64,000 bases of DNA from Pseudomonas sp. CC120222-01a. Lineage in GTDB: Bacteria > Pseudomonadota > Gammaproteobacteria > Pseudomonadales > Pseudomonadaceae. Made by a program: the position numbers and the translations under genes. The notes under the pieces were generated by a model. It saw only the letters and a list, made by a program, of their open reading frames with translations. It did no database searches and was not told where the DNA came from. The stretch covers positions 1 to 64,000 of the forward strand of contig NZ_QEQQ01000007.1 in NCBI RefSeq assembly GCF_003097235.1, read 5' to 3'. Numbering within the stretch: position 1 is the first letter of the stretch; every line of letters starts with the position of its first letter. Of the stretch, positions 1-8,361 are shown piece by piece.

Positions 1-22
1 AATTGCCCGTGAGGCTTGACCA
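1..22 (+). rRNA. 23S ribosomal RNA, 3' tip (partial)
   Basis: The first bases match the 3' end of Pseudomonas 23S rRNA; the gcttgacc stretch at 14-21 would pair with the ggtcaag at the 5' end of 23S. The rest of the gene lies outside the window. About 130 bases of 23S-5S spacer follow. The exact end is uncertain by a few bases. Confidence 0.75.
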
Positions 23-154
23 TATAACACCCAAGCAATTTGCTGACGCAGATTGCGGTGGTGAAGACGAAACGAACCGAAAGTTCGCAAGACCACAAAT
101 TCACATATCCGAATTCGCTGGGCTGTCCATCTGGACATTCTGGCTACAGAATTT

Positions 155-270
155 CTTGACGACCATAGAGCATTGGAACCACCTGATCCCATCCCGAACT
201 CAGCAGTGAAACGATGCATCGCCGATGGTAGTGTGGGGTTTCCCCATGTGAGAGTAGGTCATCGTCAAGA
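155..270 (+). rRNA. rrf: 5S ribosomal RNA
   Basis: This is the 5S RNA of the large ribosomal subunit. The ends form helix I (cttgacga at 155-162 pairs with tcgtcaag at 262-269), and the conserved core cctgatcccatcccgaac and the cgccgatggtagtgtggggt segment are present. It is the last gene of an rRNA operon, directly followed by a terminator hairpin. Ends are placed from the helix and may be off by one or two bases. Confidence 0.95.
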
Positions 271-280
271 TTCATTTCGC

Positions 281-314
281 AAAACCCCTATCTGCGCATG
301 CAGGTAGGGGTTTT
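281..314 (+). terminator. Rho-independent terminator of the rRNA operon
   Basis: A 15-bp stem (aaaacccctatctgc / gcaggtaggggtttt, one G-T wobble) with a four-base loop, followed by gtctttct. It lies 11 bases after the 5S RNA and the right arm ends in a T run, so it fits transcription on the plus strand. Confidence 0.9.
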
Positions 315-336
315 GTCTTTCTGGCAGAGAAAACCC

Positions 337-1200
337 TCAACCCCGGGCTAGTTCCGCCAGGTGTGCCGTTGCTTCTTCGCTCTTGAGTACCAGTACATCG
401 CCTACCAGCGAATCGAGCACCACTTCCGAGGTATTGCCGATGAGGGCACCGGAAATCCCGGTGCGCGCAACGGTGCCGATCACTGTGACAACGGCATCCA
501 GTTGCTTCTCGAAATGGGGAATCAGCACATCTGCTGGCCCTTCCGCGACATGCAGGCGGTCTTCGTTGATATCGAACTCGGCCTGGAACGCACTGCAGGC
601 CTCCCGATAGCGCTTCTCGATGGTTTCACTCAACTGATAAACCGGGTCTGACGCCGACAGCATGGGGGAGGGGTGCGCACTGACGACATGCAGGTTGCCT
701 TTGGCCAACCCGGCAATCGCGTAGCCGTGGTCGATGATGCTGGCGTGCAGGCGACGATGATCCTCGTCCTGGTTGCCCACATCCACCGCTGCCAGGATCA
801 CACCACCAGTCCAGGGTCGTTCGCTCTTGACCATCAGCACTGCACACGGGCACTGACGTAGCAGCTTCCAGTCGGTAGGCGTCAGCAGGGCCTTTTTCAG
901 CGGGTTATCTGGCCGATGTTCCTTGATCACCAGCTCACAACCTTCAGCCTGCTGTACGGCGATGATCGATTCATGCAAGGTTTCATGCCAGGTCTGTTCA
1001 TGGGTGACATTGTCATAGCCATCATCATGCAACTGGCTGCCGAGCAGGCTGAGCAAGGCACTGTGGTCATGCTTTTTGTCACACATCAGCAGATGCAGGC
1101 GAGCACCGGTCACGCCGGCAATCAGCTTGGCCCGGGTCAGCGCACGGCTATGGGCATGTTCGGGGTCGAGGACGACGAGGATGCTACGGACAGCTTGCAT
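337..1200 (-). CDS. Universal stress protein, two tandem Usp domains
   Basis: 287 aa protein with two Usp folds (about 1-150 and 155-287), the UspE-like arrangement. The second domain keeps the nucleotide-binding pattern G-x2-G-x9-G(S/T) in GTVARTGISGALIGNTSE. Such proteins support survival under stress, energy limitation or low oxygen; the molecular activity is not known. The ATG at 1200 is preferred because GGAG lies 9-10 bases upstream, although the frame stays open much further upstream, where it is antisense to miaE. An ANR-type promoter precedes it (1238-1280), which agrees with Usp proteins being part of the anaerobic stimulon in pseudomonads. The gene is divergent from miaE. Confidence 0.9.
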   Translation of the reverse strand: MQAVRSILVVLDPEHAHSRALTRAKLIAGVTGARLHLLMCDKKHDHSALLSLLGSQLHDDGYDNVTHEQTWHETLHESIIAVQQAEGCELVIKEHRPDNPLKKALLTPTDWKLLRQCPCAVLMVKSERPWTGGVILAAVDVGNQDEDHRRLHASIIDHGYAIAGLAKGNLHVVSAHPSPMLSASDPVYQLSETIEKRYREACSAFQAEFDINEDRLHVAEGPADVLIPHFEKQLDAVVTVIGTVARTGISGALIGNTSEVVLDSLVGDVLVLKSEEATAHLAELARG

Positions 1201-1237
1201 GGGGGTGAACTCCGTCAAAGGTGGCGACCAATGCCTG

Positions 1238-1280
1238 ACTATAGTCGGCGCCTCCCGCGTCGCCGCTTGATGTACATCAA
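1238..1280 (-). promoter_or_regulatory. Class II ANR/FNR promoter of the universal stress gene
   Basis: A perfect ANR/FNR palindrome TTGATGTACATCAA sits at 1267-1280. On the minus strand, 23 bases after it, comes TATAGT at 1243-1238. This places the box centre at about -42 from the predicted start point (near 1231), the class II activator position. The usp ATG follows about 30 bases later. ANR is the Pseudomonas FNR-type oxygen sensor; regulation is inferred from the site. Confidence 0.75.
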
Positions 1281-1312
1281 GCATAGTCACTGGTGCTGCC
1301 CGTCGCCCTCGG

Positions 1313-1318
1313 TATAAT
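1313..1318 (+). promoter_or_regulatory. Candidate -10 element (TATAAT) of miaE
   Basis: A consensus TATAAT lies 35 bases before the miaE ATG. No good -35 hexamer is visible at 17 bp (ctggtg). The divergent ANR palindrome would be centred about 51 bases upstream of the start point, so cross-regulation is possible but unproven. Confidence 0.45.
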
Positions 1319-1353
1319 CGCCGGTCTTGCCTGTCCAGTGTGGTTGTTCGCTT

Positions 1354-1971
1354 ATGTCGCTGATCCCCGAAATCGATGCCTTCCTCGGCTGCCCGACCCC
1401 AGATGCCTGGATCGAAGCGGCGCTCGCCGATCAGGAAACCCTGCTGATCGATCACAAGAACTGCGAGTTCAAGGCGGCCAGCACCGCCCTGAGCCTGATC
1501 GCCAAGTACAACACCCACCTGGACCTGATCAACATGATGTCGCGCCTGGCCCGTGAAGAGCTGGTGCATCACGAGCAGGTGCTGCGGCTGATGAAGCGCC
1601 GTGGTGTGCCGCTGCGGCCGGTTTCGGCAGGGCGCTACGCGTCTGGCCTGCGCCGCTTGGTGCGGGCGCACGAACCGGTGAAGCTGGTGGACACGCTGGT
1701 GGTCGGGGCGTTCATTGAGGCCCGCAGCTGTGAGCGCTTTGCGGCCCTGGTACCCCACCTCGATGAGGAGCTCGGCACCTTCTACCACGGCTTGCTGAAA
1801 AGCGAAGCCCGCCACTATCAGGGCTACTTGAAGCTGGCCCACCAATATGGGGACGAGGCGGACATCGCCCGTCGCGTCGAACTGGTGCGCGCAGCAGAAG
1901 CAGAGCTGATCCAGTCTCCCGATCAGGAACTCCGCTTCCACAGTGGTATCCCGATGGCGCAGGCTGCCTGA
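1354..1971 (+). CDS. miaE: tRNA-(ms2io6A)-hydroxylase MiaE
   Basis: 205 aa non-haem di-iron monooxygenase that hydroxylates 2-methylthio-N6-isopentenyl-adenosine at position 37 of tRNAs reading UNN codons, the oxygen-dependent last step of this modification. Ferritin-like iron ligands are visible: EELVHHEQ (about 70), EARSCERF (about 120) and SEARHYQGY (about 150). ATG at 1354 was chosen; the frame opens nine codons earlier without a good ribosome site. It ends three bases before the convergent DUF883 gene. Length and motifs fit the family. Confidence 0.93.
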   Translation: MSLIPEIDAFLGCPTPDAWIEAALADQETLLIDHKNCEFKAASTALSLIAKYNTHLDLINMMSRLAREELVHHEQVLRLMKRRGVPLRPVSAGRYASGLRRLVRAHEPVKLVDTLVVGAFIEARSCERFAALVPHLDEELGTFYHGLLKSEARHYQGYLKLAHQYGDEADIARRVELVRAAEAELIQSPDQELRFHSGIPMAQAA

Positions 1972-1974
1972 CGC

Positions 1975-2295
1975 CTAGTAGCGGCGCCCCAGCAGCAGGC
2001 CGATCACCAGGCCGAAGCCTGCTGACACAGCCACGGTCTGCCATGGATGGCCACCAATATAGTCCTGGGTGGCGTCGACCACCGGTTGCGCCTTGGCGCG
2101 GACCTGGCCGGCGGCCTCACGGGCCTGGCGCAGTTTAAGGCTCACCTGCGCCCGCAGGGTCTCGGCTTCTTCGCCAACCAGCGTGGCGCTTTCGCTGAGG
2201 AGTTTTTCCGATTCTTCGATCAATGCCTGCAGTTCACTGAACACCTGGTCCTTGATCTGATCACTGTCGGCCAGTGCGGCGGTTTTTCGGGCCAT
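1975..2295 (-). CDS. DUF883 (ElaB/YqjD) family membrane-anchored protein
   Basis: 106 aa. A long charged helix/coiled coil (about 8-80, rich in E, A, R, Q) is followed by GGHPWQTVAVSAGFGLVIG and a C-terminal LLLGRRY, the typical DUF883 C-terminal membrane anchor. In E. coli the relatives ElaB and YqjD bind ribosomes at the inner membrane in stationary phase; whether that holds here is inference. The ATG at 2295 has GAGGA seven bases upstream; a GTG two codons earlier is less likely. Convergent with miaE. Confidence 0.85.
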   Translation of the reverse strand: MARKTAALADSDQIKDQVFSELQALIEESEKLLSESATLVGEEAETLRAQVSLKLRQAREAAGQVRAKAQPVVDATQDYIGGHPWQTVAVSAGFGLVIGLLLGRRY

Positions 2296-2422
2296 GAACA
2301 CGTCCTCGTTGATGGGGGATTGAACAATGGATGCCAGCGCGCCGGGAAAGTTGCGATGGCTTTGCCGATGATGCGACGCCAGGGTGTAAGATAGCGGCCA
2401 TTTTCAACAGGCAGGTACTTTC

Positions 2423-2686
2423 ATGACTTTCAATCTGGCCAACATGAGCTTCGAGGAACGGGCGCAGATCGAGGCGGAAAAGGCCCGCCTGTTCGAGATG
2501 TGGCAGAACAACCTGGGTAAGGCCAAGGGTGAAGCCGCGCGGCTGATCGCCGAAAAACCACGCCGCAAAGGCAAGTGGGCGGAATGGGTGCGGGCCGAAC
2601 TGGACGCTTTGTCGCCGCCGGAATACGCCAGCATGGTCCGCAGCGAGGTCAACAAGATGATGGCTGCCGCCAGCACCAATCGCTGA
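2423..2686 (+). CDS. Conserved hypothetical protein, small helical
   Basis: 87 aa, predominantly helical and charged, no signal peptide or membrane segment. It contains MSFEERAQIEAEKARLFEMW near the N terminus and a basic patch EKPRRKGKWAEWVRAEL around 45-62. I do not recognise a named family. Codon use is like the neighbours, and it fills the space between two minus-strand genes, so it is probably real. It starts 22 bases after the ttttcaacaggcag leader. Confidence 0.65.
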   Translation: MTFNLANMSFEERAQIEAEKARLFEMWQNNLGKAKGEAARLIAEKPRRKGKWAEWVRAELDALSPPEYASMVRSEVNKMMAAASTNR

Positions 2687-2695
2687 TCCATCCCC

Positions 2696-3184
2696 CTACC
2701 AATACAGGCTGCCCTCCTTGGGCAGGTCCAGCTTGCCCTCGTCGGTGAAGCGCACGGTGCCAAACGGCCCGCTGGCCAGCTTGCCACGCAGCTTGTAAGG
2801 CATCCCTTGCAGTGAATCGAGCTTGCCCAGGCCATAGGCCTGGCGCAGGAAGGCGAACGCCGTGATGCTCACCGGCACCACGATCACGGCTTCGTCGTAG
2901 CGGCCGATGTGCCCTTGCTGATCGCTGACCCCAGCCGCCAGCGGCTGCCCGTTCACCTCCAGGTTCAGCGCAATGCCGTTGTAGTCGATGGCCGACTCGT
3001 TGGGGTTCTGCACCCTCATCTTCACTGCCATGCGCATTTCAAGCTCCTGTCCCGGCAGCGGTTCGATGCCGATCACACTGATGTTGAGCGGGTCACGGGC
3101 CTGGAACAGTGCGCAGGCGTTGAGCCCGCCAGCCAGCATCAGCACCAGCAGCAGACGAAGGGAGCGGTGCAAACGGGCAGCCAT
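2696..3184 (-). CDS. LEA14-like (WHy domain) lipoprotein
   Basis: 162 aa. The N terminus is basic, then hydrophobic, ending in the lipobox-like LNAC at about 21-24, so it is probably an outer-membrane or periplasmic lipoprotein. The body carries an LEA type 2/WHy pattern: a beta-rich domain with VQNPNESAIDYNGIALNLEV and a regular spacing of hydrophobic strands. LEA14 proteins are linked to desiccation and stress tolerance; the bacterial role is unknown. Convergent with the preceding small gene, nine bases apart. Confidence 0.8.
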   Translation of the reverse strand: MAARLHRSLRLLLVLMLAGGLNACALFQARDPLNISVIGIEPLPGQELEMRMAVKMRVQNPNESAIDYNGIALNLEVNGQPLAAGVSDQQGHIGRYDEAVIVVPVSITAFAFLRQAYGLGKLDSLQGMPYKLRGKLASGPFGTVRFTDEGKLDLPKEGSLYW

Positions 3185-3264
3185 GTGGAAGGTCCTTGCC
3201 GACGAAGTGGTGCCTGCAGTGTGGCAAATGCGCGGCAGCGTTGAAAGTGCAGGGCTTTATGAAA

Positions 3265-3283
3265 GATACTGTTTCTCATTAAC
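3265..3283 (+). promoter_or_regulatory. Fur box upstream of the ECF sigma gene
   Basis: The 19-mer at this position, GATACTGTTTCTCATTAAC, matches the E. coli/Pseudomonas Fur consensus at 14 of 19 positions. It ends 38 bases before the sigma factor ATG, in the expected promoter zone. Iron-dependent repression of an ECF sigma/anti-sigma pair feeding a siderophore receptor is the standard arrangement, so the site makes sense in context. Confidence 0.65.
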
Positions 3284-3320
3284 GCCCGACAATTTCTCTT
3301 ACTGGCAGTGCTTCTACCCC

Positions 3321-3839
3321 ATGCTGACGTCTCCCGTGTCCGGTCTGCTGGCAAGTTTCCAGGAGCACTACGACGACCTGCTGCAGTTTCTCACCCGGCG
3401 CATGAGCGACCGGCAGCGTGCCGCCGACGTGGCCCAGGAGACGTACCTGAAGCTGGTGAAGATCGACGAGCAGGCGGTGCCGGTGCTGCATGCGCGCAGC
3501 TTCATCTTCCGTGTGGCCGGCAATCTGGCCATCGATGCCCTGCGCCGTGAACAGCGCATTGCGGCCAGCCATGACGACGGTGACGGAGCAGGGGAGGTGG
3601 CTTGCCCGGCGCCGCCACCGGAGGCGACGCTGCTGGCCCGCGAGCGCCTGCAGATTCTCGACGAAGCCCTGCTGCAGTTGTCCAGCAACGCTCGCCAGGC
3701 GCTGTTGCTGAACCGTGTCGAGGGCCTGACCCAGGCGCAGATCGCACAACGGCTGGGCGTTTCCGAGAGCATGGTGGCAAAATACATCGGCCAGGCCCTG
3801 CGCCATTGCCGCGACTGGCTCAAGCACAACCATGACTGA
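3321..3839 (+). CDS. FecI-type ECF RNA polymerase sigma factor
   Basis: 172 aa extracytoplasmic-function sigma factor. Region 2 is seen in LLQFLTRRMSDRQRAADVAQ and SFIFRVAGNLAIDALRR (about 20-75); region 4 helix-turn-helix in LTQAQIAQRLGVSESMVAKY (about 135-155). It would direct transcription of the downstream receptor gene when the FecR-like partner is signalled by siderophore uptake. ATG at 3321 gives normal family length; the frame is open far upstream, antisense to the lipoprotein gene. Overlaps the anti-sigma gene by 8 bases. Confidence 0.92.
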   Translation: MLTSPVSGLLASFQEHYDDLLQFLTRRMSDRQRAADVAQETYLKLVKIDEQAVPVLHARSFIFRVAGNLAIDALRREQRIAASHDDGDGAGEVACPAPPPEATLLARERLQILDEALLQLSSNARQALLLNRVEGLTQAQIAQRLGVSESMVAKYIGQALRHCRDWLKHNHD

Positions 3840-4707
3840 TACCTCGACCATGCACGCTCCGCAGCCGATCAGTGACTTGTCCGACGATGCCCTCGACTGG
3901 CAGGTACTGCTGCACTCGGGCCATGCCAGTGCTGCCGATCAGGCGCGCTACCAGCGCTGGTGCCAGCTGAGCCCGGCACATGCCGAGGCGGCGCATGAGG
4001 CCGAAGCGCTGTGGCAGGATCTGGGCCATACGCCGACTGCCCAGGTGTTCGAAGCAGCGCCCGTGCGCCGCAACAGGCGCCACTGGGCAACGGGCATCGC
4101 CGCCTCCCTGGTGCTGCTGGTGGCAGGTTACGGCGGCTGGCAACAGGCGCCGATGTGGCTGGCGGACTATCACACGGGCATCGGCGAGCAACAGCGCATT
4201 ACCCTCGCGGACGGTACGCGGGTACTGCTCAACAGCGCCAGTGCCCTCAACGTGGCCTTCAGCGCCGGCGAGCGCAGGGTGACGCTAGAGGCCGGCGAGG
4301 CCCTGTTCGAAACCACCGATGACCCACGTCCCTTCGTGGTCGAAACCGCCGGTGAAGCGGTGCAGGGCAGTGCGGCAACCTTCAGTGTGCGCCGTGACGG
4401 CCATGTGGTGCTGGCCAAAGGTGAAGCGCGGCTTGGTGATCACAGCCTGGCCATCGCAGCCGACGCCAGCGCGCAGACGGCCTGGCAGCGGGGCAAGCTG
4501 ATCTTCAATGGCAAACCGTTGGGGCAGGTGCTGGCCGAGCTCGAACGCTACCAGCACGGCCGCATTCTGCTCTCCGACCACAAGCTCTCGGCACTCGAAG
4601 TCAGTGGCGTATTCGACCTGAACGAGCCACAGGCCCTGCTGCGCACCCTGGAGCAGCGTTACGGCCTCAAGGTCACCTATCTGCCGTGGCTGGCCGTGGT
4701 CCACTGA
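3832..4707 (+). CDS. FecR-family anti-sigma factor / signal transducer
   Basis: 291 aa inner-membrane protein. Domains: cytoplasmic DUF4880-type sigma-binding segment (about 10-60, LSPAHAEAAHEAEALW), one membrane helix at about 85-104 (ATGIAASLVLLVAGYGG), then the periplasmic FecR domain (about 115-210, TGIGEQQRITLADGTRVLLN) and a C-terminal STN-like segment (GKPLGQVLAELERYQ) that contacts the receptor's signalling domain. Translationally coupled to the sigma gene by an 8-base overlap. It holds the sigma factor until the receptor reports ligand. Confidence 0.92.
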   Translation: MTDTSTMHAPQPISDLSDDALDWQVLLHSGHASAADQARYQRWCQLSPAHAEAAHEAEALWQDLGHTPTAQVFEAAPVRRNRRHWATGIAASLVLLVAGYGGWQQAPMWLADYHTGIGEQQRITLADGTRVLLNSASALNVAFSAGERRVTLEAGEALFETTDDPRPFVVETAGEAVQGSAATFSVRRDGHVVLAKGEARLGDHSLAIAADASAQTAWQRGKLIFNGKPLGQVLAELERYQHGRILLSDHKLSALEVSGVFDLNEPQALLRTLEQRYGLKVTYLPWLAVVH

Positions 4708-4827
4708 GCCTGTAAAAAATAATCGAAACTTTTTTCATTTGGCGCTGCAAGTTCGTGCAAGCCAGAACGTCGTAGTGGGACTGATCAGCAACCCATTCTC
4801 ATTTACGACTTGTCTGGAAGCTTATTC

Positions 4828-7260
4828 GTGCCTCTTTTGCCCATGCCCACCCACCGTCGCGGCGGTCGCCTTCACCATGCCTTGATGTCCTGCAGTGCCT
4901 TGGCCATGTTCGCCGGCCCCCTGCAGGCATGGGCCGCCACAGACGTGCCTGCACAGGTTCAGGCGCGCCAGGTGCAACTGGACCTGCCGGCACAACCTCT
5001 GGATCAGGCCCTGACCGCTTTCGCCGACCAGGCCGGCCTGCACCTGCTGTACACCACGGGAGATGTGGCAGGCCTGAACAGCCCGGCGCTGCAGGGCAGC
5101 TACAGCCTCGAGCAGGCGCTGCAACGGCTGCTGGCCGGCAGCGACATGGCCTGGCAGTTCAGCGATCCGCGCACGGTCACCCTGCGCAAGGCTGCGCCTG
5201 CGCCGCAGGCGGTCAACCTCAAACCCATCGAAGTCAGCGTTGCCTCGCGCACCAGCACGGCCATCAGCGAAATCCCCGGCACGGTGTGGGTGGTGGACCA
5301 ACAACAGTTGCGTGAACAGATCGACAGCGGCGTCAGCCTCAAGGAGGCCATTGGCAAGCTGGTGCCAGGCCTGGACCTGGCGCCCGAGGGGCGCACCAAC
5401 TATGGCCAGAACATGCGTGGGCGCAATGTGCTGGTGATGATCGATGGCGTCAGCCAGAACAGCTCGCGCGGCCTGTCGCGCCAGTTCGACAGCATTTCAC
5501 CGTTCAACGTCGAACGCGTCGAGGTCTTGTCCGGCGCCAGCGCTATCTACGGCGGCGGCGCCACCGGCGGCATCATCAACATCGTCACCAAGAAAGGCGA
5601 ACCCGGCCCGGCCCGCTTCGAGACCCAGCTGGGTGCCAGCAGTGGCTTCAACAACAGCGACGACCTGGCTACGCGCTTCGCCCAGTCGGTCAGTGGCGGC
5701 AACGAGCGAGTCAGCGGGCGCCTGGGGATCTCCGGCGAGCAGAACGAAGCGTTCTACGATGGCGCAGGCGATCAGATCTTCATCGACAACACCCAGACCG
5801 ACCTGCAGTACAACCGCACCATCGACGTGCTGGGCACCCTCGGCCTGAAGCTCACCGATGAGCAAAGCGTCGACCTGCTGGCCCAGTACTACGATTCCGG
5901 CAACCACGGCAGTACCGGTATCTACTTCCCCAACCTCAACTACAACGCCCCCTCCGACCTGGAGGACGCCGAATTGCGCAGCGGCTATTCCTCGGACCTG
6001 GAGCCACGCACCCGGCGCCTGCTGCTCAATGCGAACTACCACCACACCGATGTGCTGGGCCAGGACTTCTACCTGCAGGCCTCGTACCGCAAGGAAAACG
6101 ACAACTTCTTTCCGTTCCCGTACTACAACCGCGCCACGCCGACCGGTGCGCGCGGCGTGTACTTCGCCGCCTCGCAGCAGAACTTCGAGGTCACCAGCCT
6201 CAAGGGCCTGTTCGCCAAGCAGTGGGATACCCTCAAGCTGACCTATGGCGTCGACCTGGACCGCGAGCGCTTCAATGCCGACCAGACCACCTTCGACGCT
6301 CTGACTTCATCCGAAAGTGGCGGCCTGGACCTGGACAAGCAGAGCAAAGCCGAGCGCTATCCCAGCTACCGGGTCGATGGCGTTTCGGTCTACGCCCAGC
6401 TCGACTGGCATGCCACCGACAACCTGACCTTGTCCGGCGGCGCCCGGCGCCAGCAGATGGACGTGGATGTCAGCGACTTCAAGGGCGTGCCTGGTGGCAG
6501 TAACGACTATGAGGTCAACCTGTACAACGTCGGCGCCATCTACGACTTCAAGAACGGCCATCAGGTGTGGACCAACTATGGCGAAGGCTTCGACCTGCCG
6601 GACCCGGCCAAGTACTACGGCAAGCCTGGCCTGAGCGTCGCGGACAACCCGCTGGCCGGCATCAAGAGCCGCCAGGTCGAACTGGGTTGGCGCTATGCCG
6701 ACCTGGATTGGGACGCGCAGGCAGCGCTTTACTACATCTGGTCGGACAAGATCATCAACGTCGACTCGCAAACGCTGACCATCAACGTTGAAGACCAGAA
6801 GAGCCGCGACTTCGGCTTCGAGGGCGCGCTGACCCGGCACTTCCAGACGGGCTGGGAGGCGGGGGGTACCGTTCACCTGACCCGTTCCGAGGAAGAAGAC
6901 ACCGACGGTGGCTGGATCAAGCGCGATGCCCGCTATGCCTCGCTGTCCAAGGCCACGGCGTTCGTCGGCTGGAAGGGTGATGGGCGCAGCGCGCGACTGC
7001 AGGCCAACCATGCCTTCAGCCTGAAGGACGATGCCGATCATGAGATCGACGGCTACACCACCTTCGACCTTCTAGGCAGCCAGGACACCGGTTTCGGTAC
7101 CTTCAGCGCAGGTATCCAGAACCTGCTGGACAAGCAGTACAGCACCGTGTGGGGGCAGCGGGCGACGCTGTTCTACTCGCCGACCTATGGACCGGCCTAT
7201 CTCTATGACTACCAGGGGCGCGGCCGTACCTACACCCTGACCTGGAGCATGGCTTACTGA
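4828..7260 (+). CDS. IutA-like TonB-dependent siderophore receptor with STN signalling domain
   Basis: About 810 aa outer-membrane receptor. Order: signal peptide (ending near AWAATD), STN secretin/TonB domain (about 45-105, LPAQPLDQALTAFADQAGLH), TonB box region, plug (IDSGVSLKEAIGKLVPGLDL, NMRGRNVLVMIDGVSQNSSR) and a 22-strand barrel ending in Y. Plug and barrel closely recall IutA: RTNYGQNMRGR, YGGGATGGIINIVTKKG, LLDKQYSTVWGQRATLFYSP. That suggests ferric aerobactin, rhizobactin or schizokinen as ligand; unusually for IutA it also has an STN domain, consistent with the adjacent sigma/anti-sigma pair. GTG at 4828 is preferred because GGAAG lies seven bases upstream; a TTG at 4810 is also in frame. 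Confidence 0.9.
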   Translation: MPLLPMPTHRRGGRLHHALMSCSALAMFAGPLQAWAATDVPAQVQARQVQLDLPAQPLDQALTAFADQAGLHLLYTTGDVAGLNSPALQGSYSLEQALQRLLAGSDMAWQFSDPRTVTLRKAAPAPQAVNLKPIEVSVASRTSTAISEIPGTVWVVDQQQLREQIDSGVSLKEAIGKLVPGLDLAPEGRTNYGQNMRGRNVLVMIDGVSQNSSRGLSRQFDSISPFNVERVEVLSGASAIYGGGATGGIINIVTKKGEPGPARFETQLGASSGFNNSDDLATRFAQSVSGGNERVSGRLGISGEQNEAFYDGAGDQIFIDNTQTDLQYNRTIDVLGTLGLKLTDEQSVDLLAQYYDSGNHGSTGIYFPNLNYNAPSDLEDAELRSGYSSDLEPRTRRLLLNANYHHTDVLGQDFYLQASYRKENDNFFPFPYYNRATPTGARGVYFAASQQNFEVTSLKGLFAKQWDTLKLTYGVDLDRERFNADQTTFDALTSSESGGLDLDKQSKAERYPSYRVDGVSVYAQLDWHATDNLTLSGGARRQQMDVDVSDFKGVPGGSNDYEVNLYNVGAIYDFKNGHQVWTNYGEGFDLPDPAKYYGKPGLSVADNPLAGIKSRQVELGWRYADLDWDAQAALYYIWSDKIINVDSQTLTINVEDQKSRDFGFEGALTRHFQTGWEAGGTVHLTRSEEEDTDGGWIKRDARYASLSKATAFVGWKGDGRSARLQANHAFSLKDDADHEIDGYTTFDLLGSQDTGFGTFSAGIQNLLDKQYSTVWGQRATLFYSPTYGPAYLYDYQGRGRTYTLTWSMAY

Positions 7261-7277
7261 TTCTTGCTGTCTGACCC

Positions 7278-7366
7278 GGCCTCTTCGAGGGCTCGCCCCA
7301 CAGGGATAGCGCCCAACCTCAGGGCAGCGCTGTTCCTGTGGGAGCGGGCAAGCCCGCGAAGAGGCC
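7278..7366. repeat. REP inverted pair (imperfect)
   Basis: Two facing REP-like sequences: left arm 7278-7304 (ggcctcttcgagggctcgcc...) and right arm 7335-7366 (cctgtgggagcgggcaagcc...gaagaggcc). It lies between the convergent receptor and LysR genes and can form a hairpin, so it may also end transcription. The left arm has several changes, making this the most degraded copy of its type in the window. Confidence 0.75.
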
Positions 7367-7369
7367 AGA

Positions 7370-8260
7370 TCAGCAGAACGCTACCAGCAAATCTTCCACA
7401 AATGCCGCCTGCGCCTCCCCTGGCACCTGCGCCCGGTGCCGGGCCAAGGTGAAGGGCACCACGAAATCCAGCCCCGGATCCAGCGCCCGCAACACCCCCT
7501 GAGCCTCCCAACTCGCCGCACAGTGACACGGCAGATAGCCAATATGGCGCCCCGAAAGAATGAGCGTCAGCACGCTCTCGATCTGTTCCGCCACCGCCAT
7601 GCTGCGCCGGCTCTGGAACGGCTCGCCGCCCTTGAGAAAGCGATAGGGATGACGGACCTGATCCGCCTCCAGCAACTGCTCGTGGGTCACCTCGGCCACA
7701 TCGAACAGCACATGCCCCTTGCCGCAGTACAACCGCTGCCGCTCCTCGAACAACGGCTGGTAGTCAAACGCCGCCTGGTTGCCGGAAAAGTAGCTGATGG
7801 CGAAGTCCAGCCGTTGCTCCAGCAGCAGCCGCTCCAGCTCCGCTGGAGGCGCGCTGATCAGCTCCAGCTGCACCGCTTCCTCGCGGTCACGAAAGCGTGA
7901 AATGGCCGAGGCCAGGCGCAGGCTCACGGCCGCATCCTGGTTCTCGGCCATGCCCACCCGCACTGTGCCCAGCAGGCGCCCGGCCACGCCGTTGGCCTGT
8001 TGGCGGAACAACTCGATGTTCAGTAACAGACCACGTGCCGCTTCCAGCAGCAACTCGCCCTTGTCGGTCAGGCGAAAGCCGCCTTTGCCGCGGCTGCACA
8101 GGCGATAACCCAGGCGCGTTTCCAGCTGCGCCATGCGCTGGCTGATGGTGGGTTGGCTCAAGCCCAGTACGCCTTGGGCAGCACTGAAGCCGCCGGCCTC
8201 TACTACAGTGACGAACAGCCGCAGCTGGTGCAGGTCGGGGTCGTGCAGTTGTCCGAGCAT
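7370..8260 (-). CDS. LysR-family transcriptional regulator
   Basis: 296 aa. N-terminal winged helix-turn-helix (about 8-68, LHQLRLFVTVVEAGGFSAAQ then LGLSQPTISQRMAQLETRLG), followed by a two-lobed co-inducer domain. It is divergently placed from the polyamine-binding protein and agmatinase genes with about 100 bases between, so it probably controls them in response to a guanidino compound or polyamine (inference by position). ATG at 8260 is preferred over the GTG one codon earlier, since GGGAG lies seven bases upstream. Confidence 0.88.
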   Translation of the reverse strand: MLGQLHDPDLHQLRLFVTVVEAGGFSAAQGVLGLSQPTISQRMAQLETRLGYRLCSRGKGGFRLTDKGELLLEAARGLLLNIELFRQQANGVAGRLLGTVRVGMAENQDAAVSLRLASAISRFRDREEAVQLELISAPPAELERLLLEQRLDFAISYFSGNQAAFDYQPLFEERQRLYCGKGHVLFDVAEVTHEQLLEADQVRHPYRFLKGGEPFQSRRSMAVAEQIESVLTLILSGRHIGYLPCHCAASWEAQGVLRALDPGLDFVVPFTLARHRAQVPGEAQAAFVEDLLVAFC

Positions 8261-8361
8261 CACATTGCTCCCGATGAATGTCAGCTTTGCAAACTTGCCA
8301 TTCTTGCAATGTTACCCGGCTGGCATGCTGGCGGCATCCACCCATTTGCGAGGTGCCCATC

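Noticed and set aside
337..1941. 534-codon open frame on the minus strand extending the usp gene upstream
   Set aside because: The upstream part is antisense to miaE, and a good ribosome site marks the ATG at 1200.
4708..4827. ECF-sigma promoter directly before the IutA-like receptor
   Set aside because: A promoter is expected here, but no sequence could be matched with confidence to a known FecI-type element.
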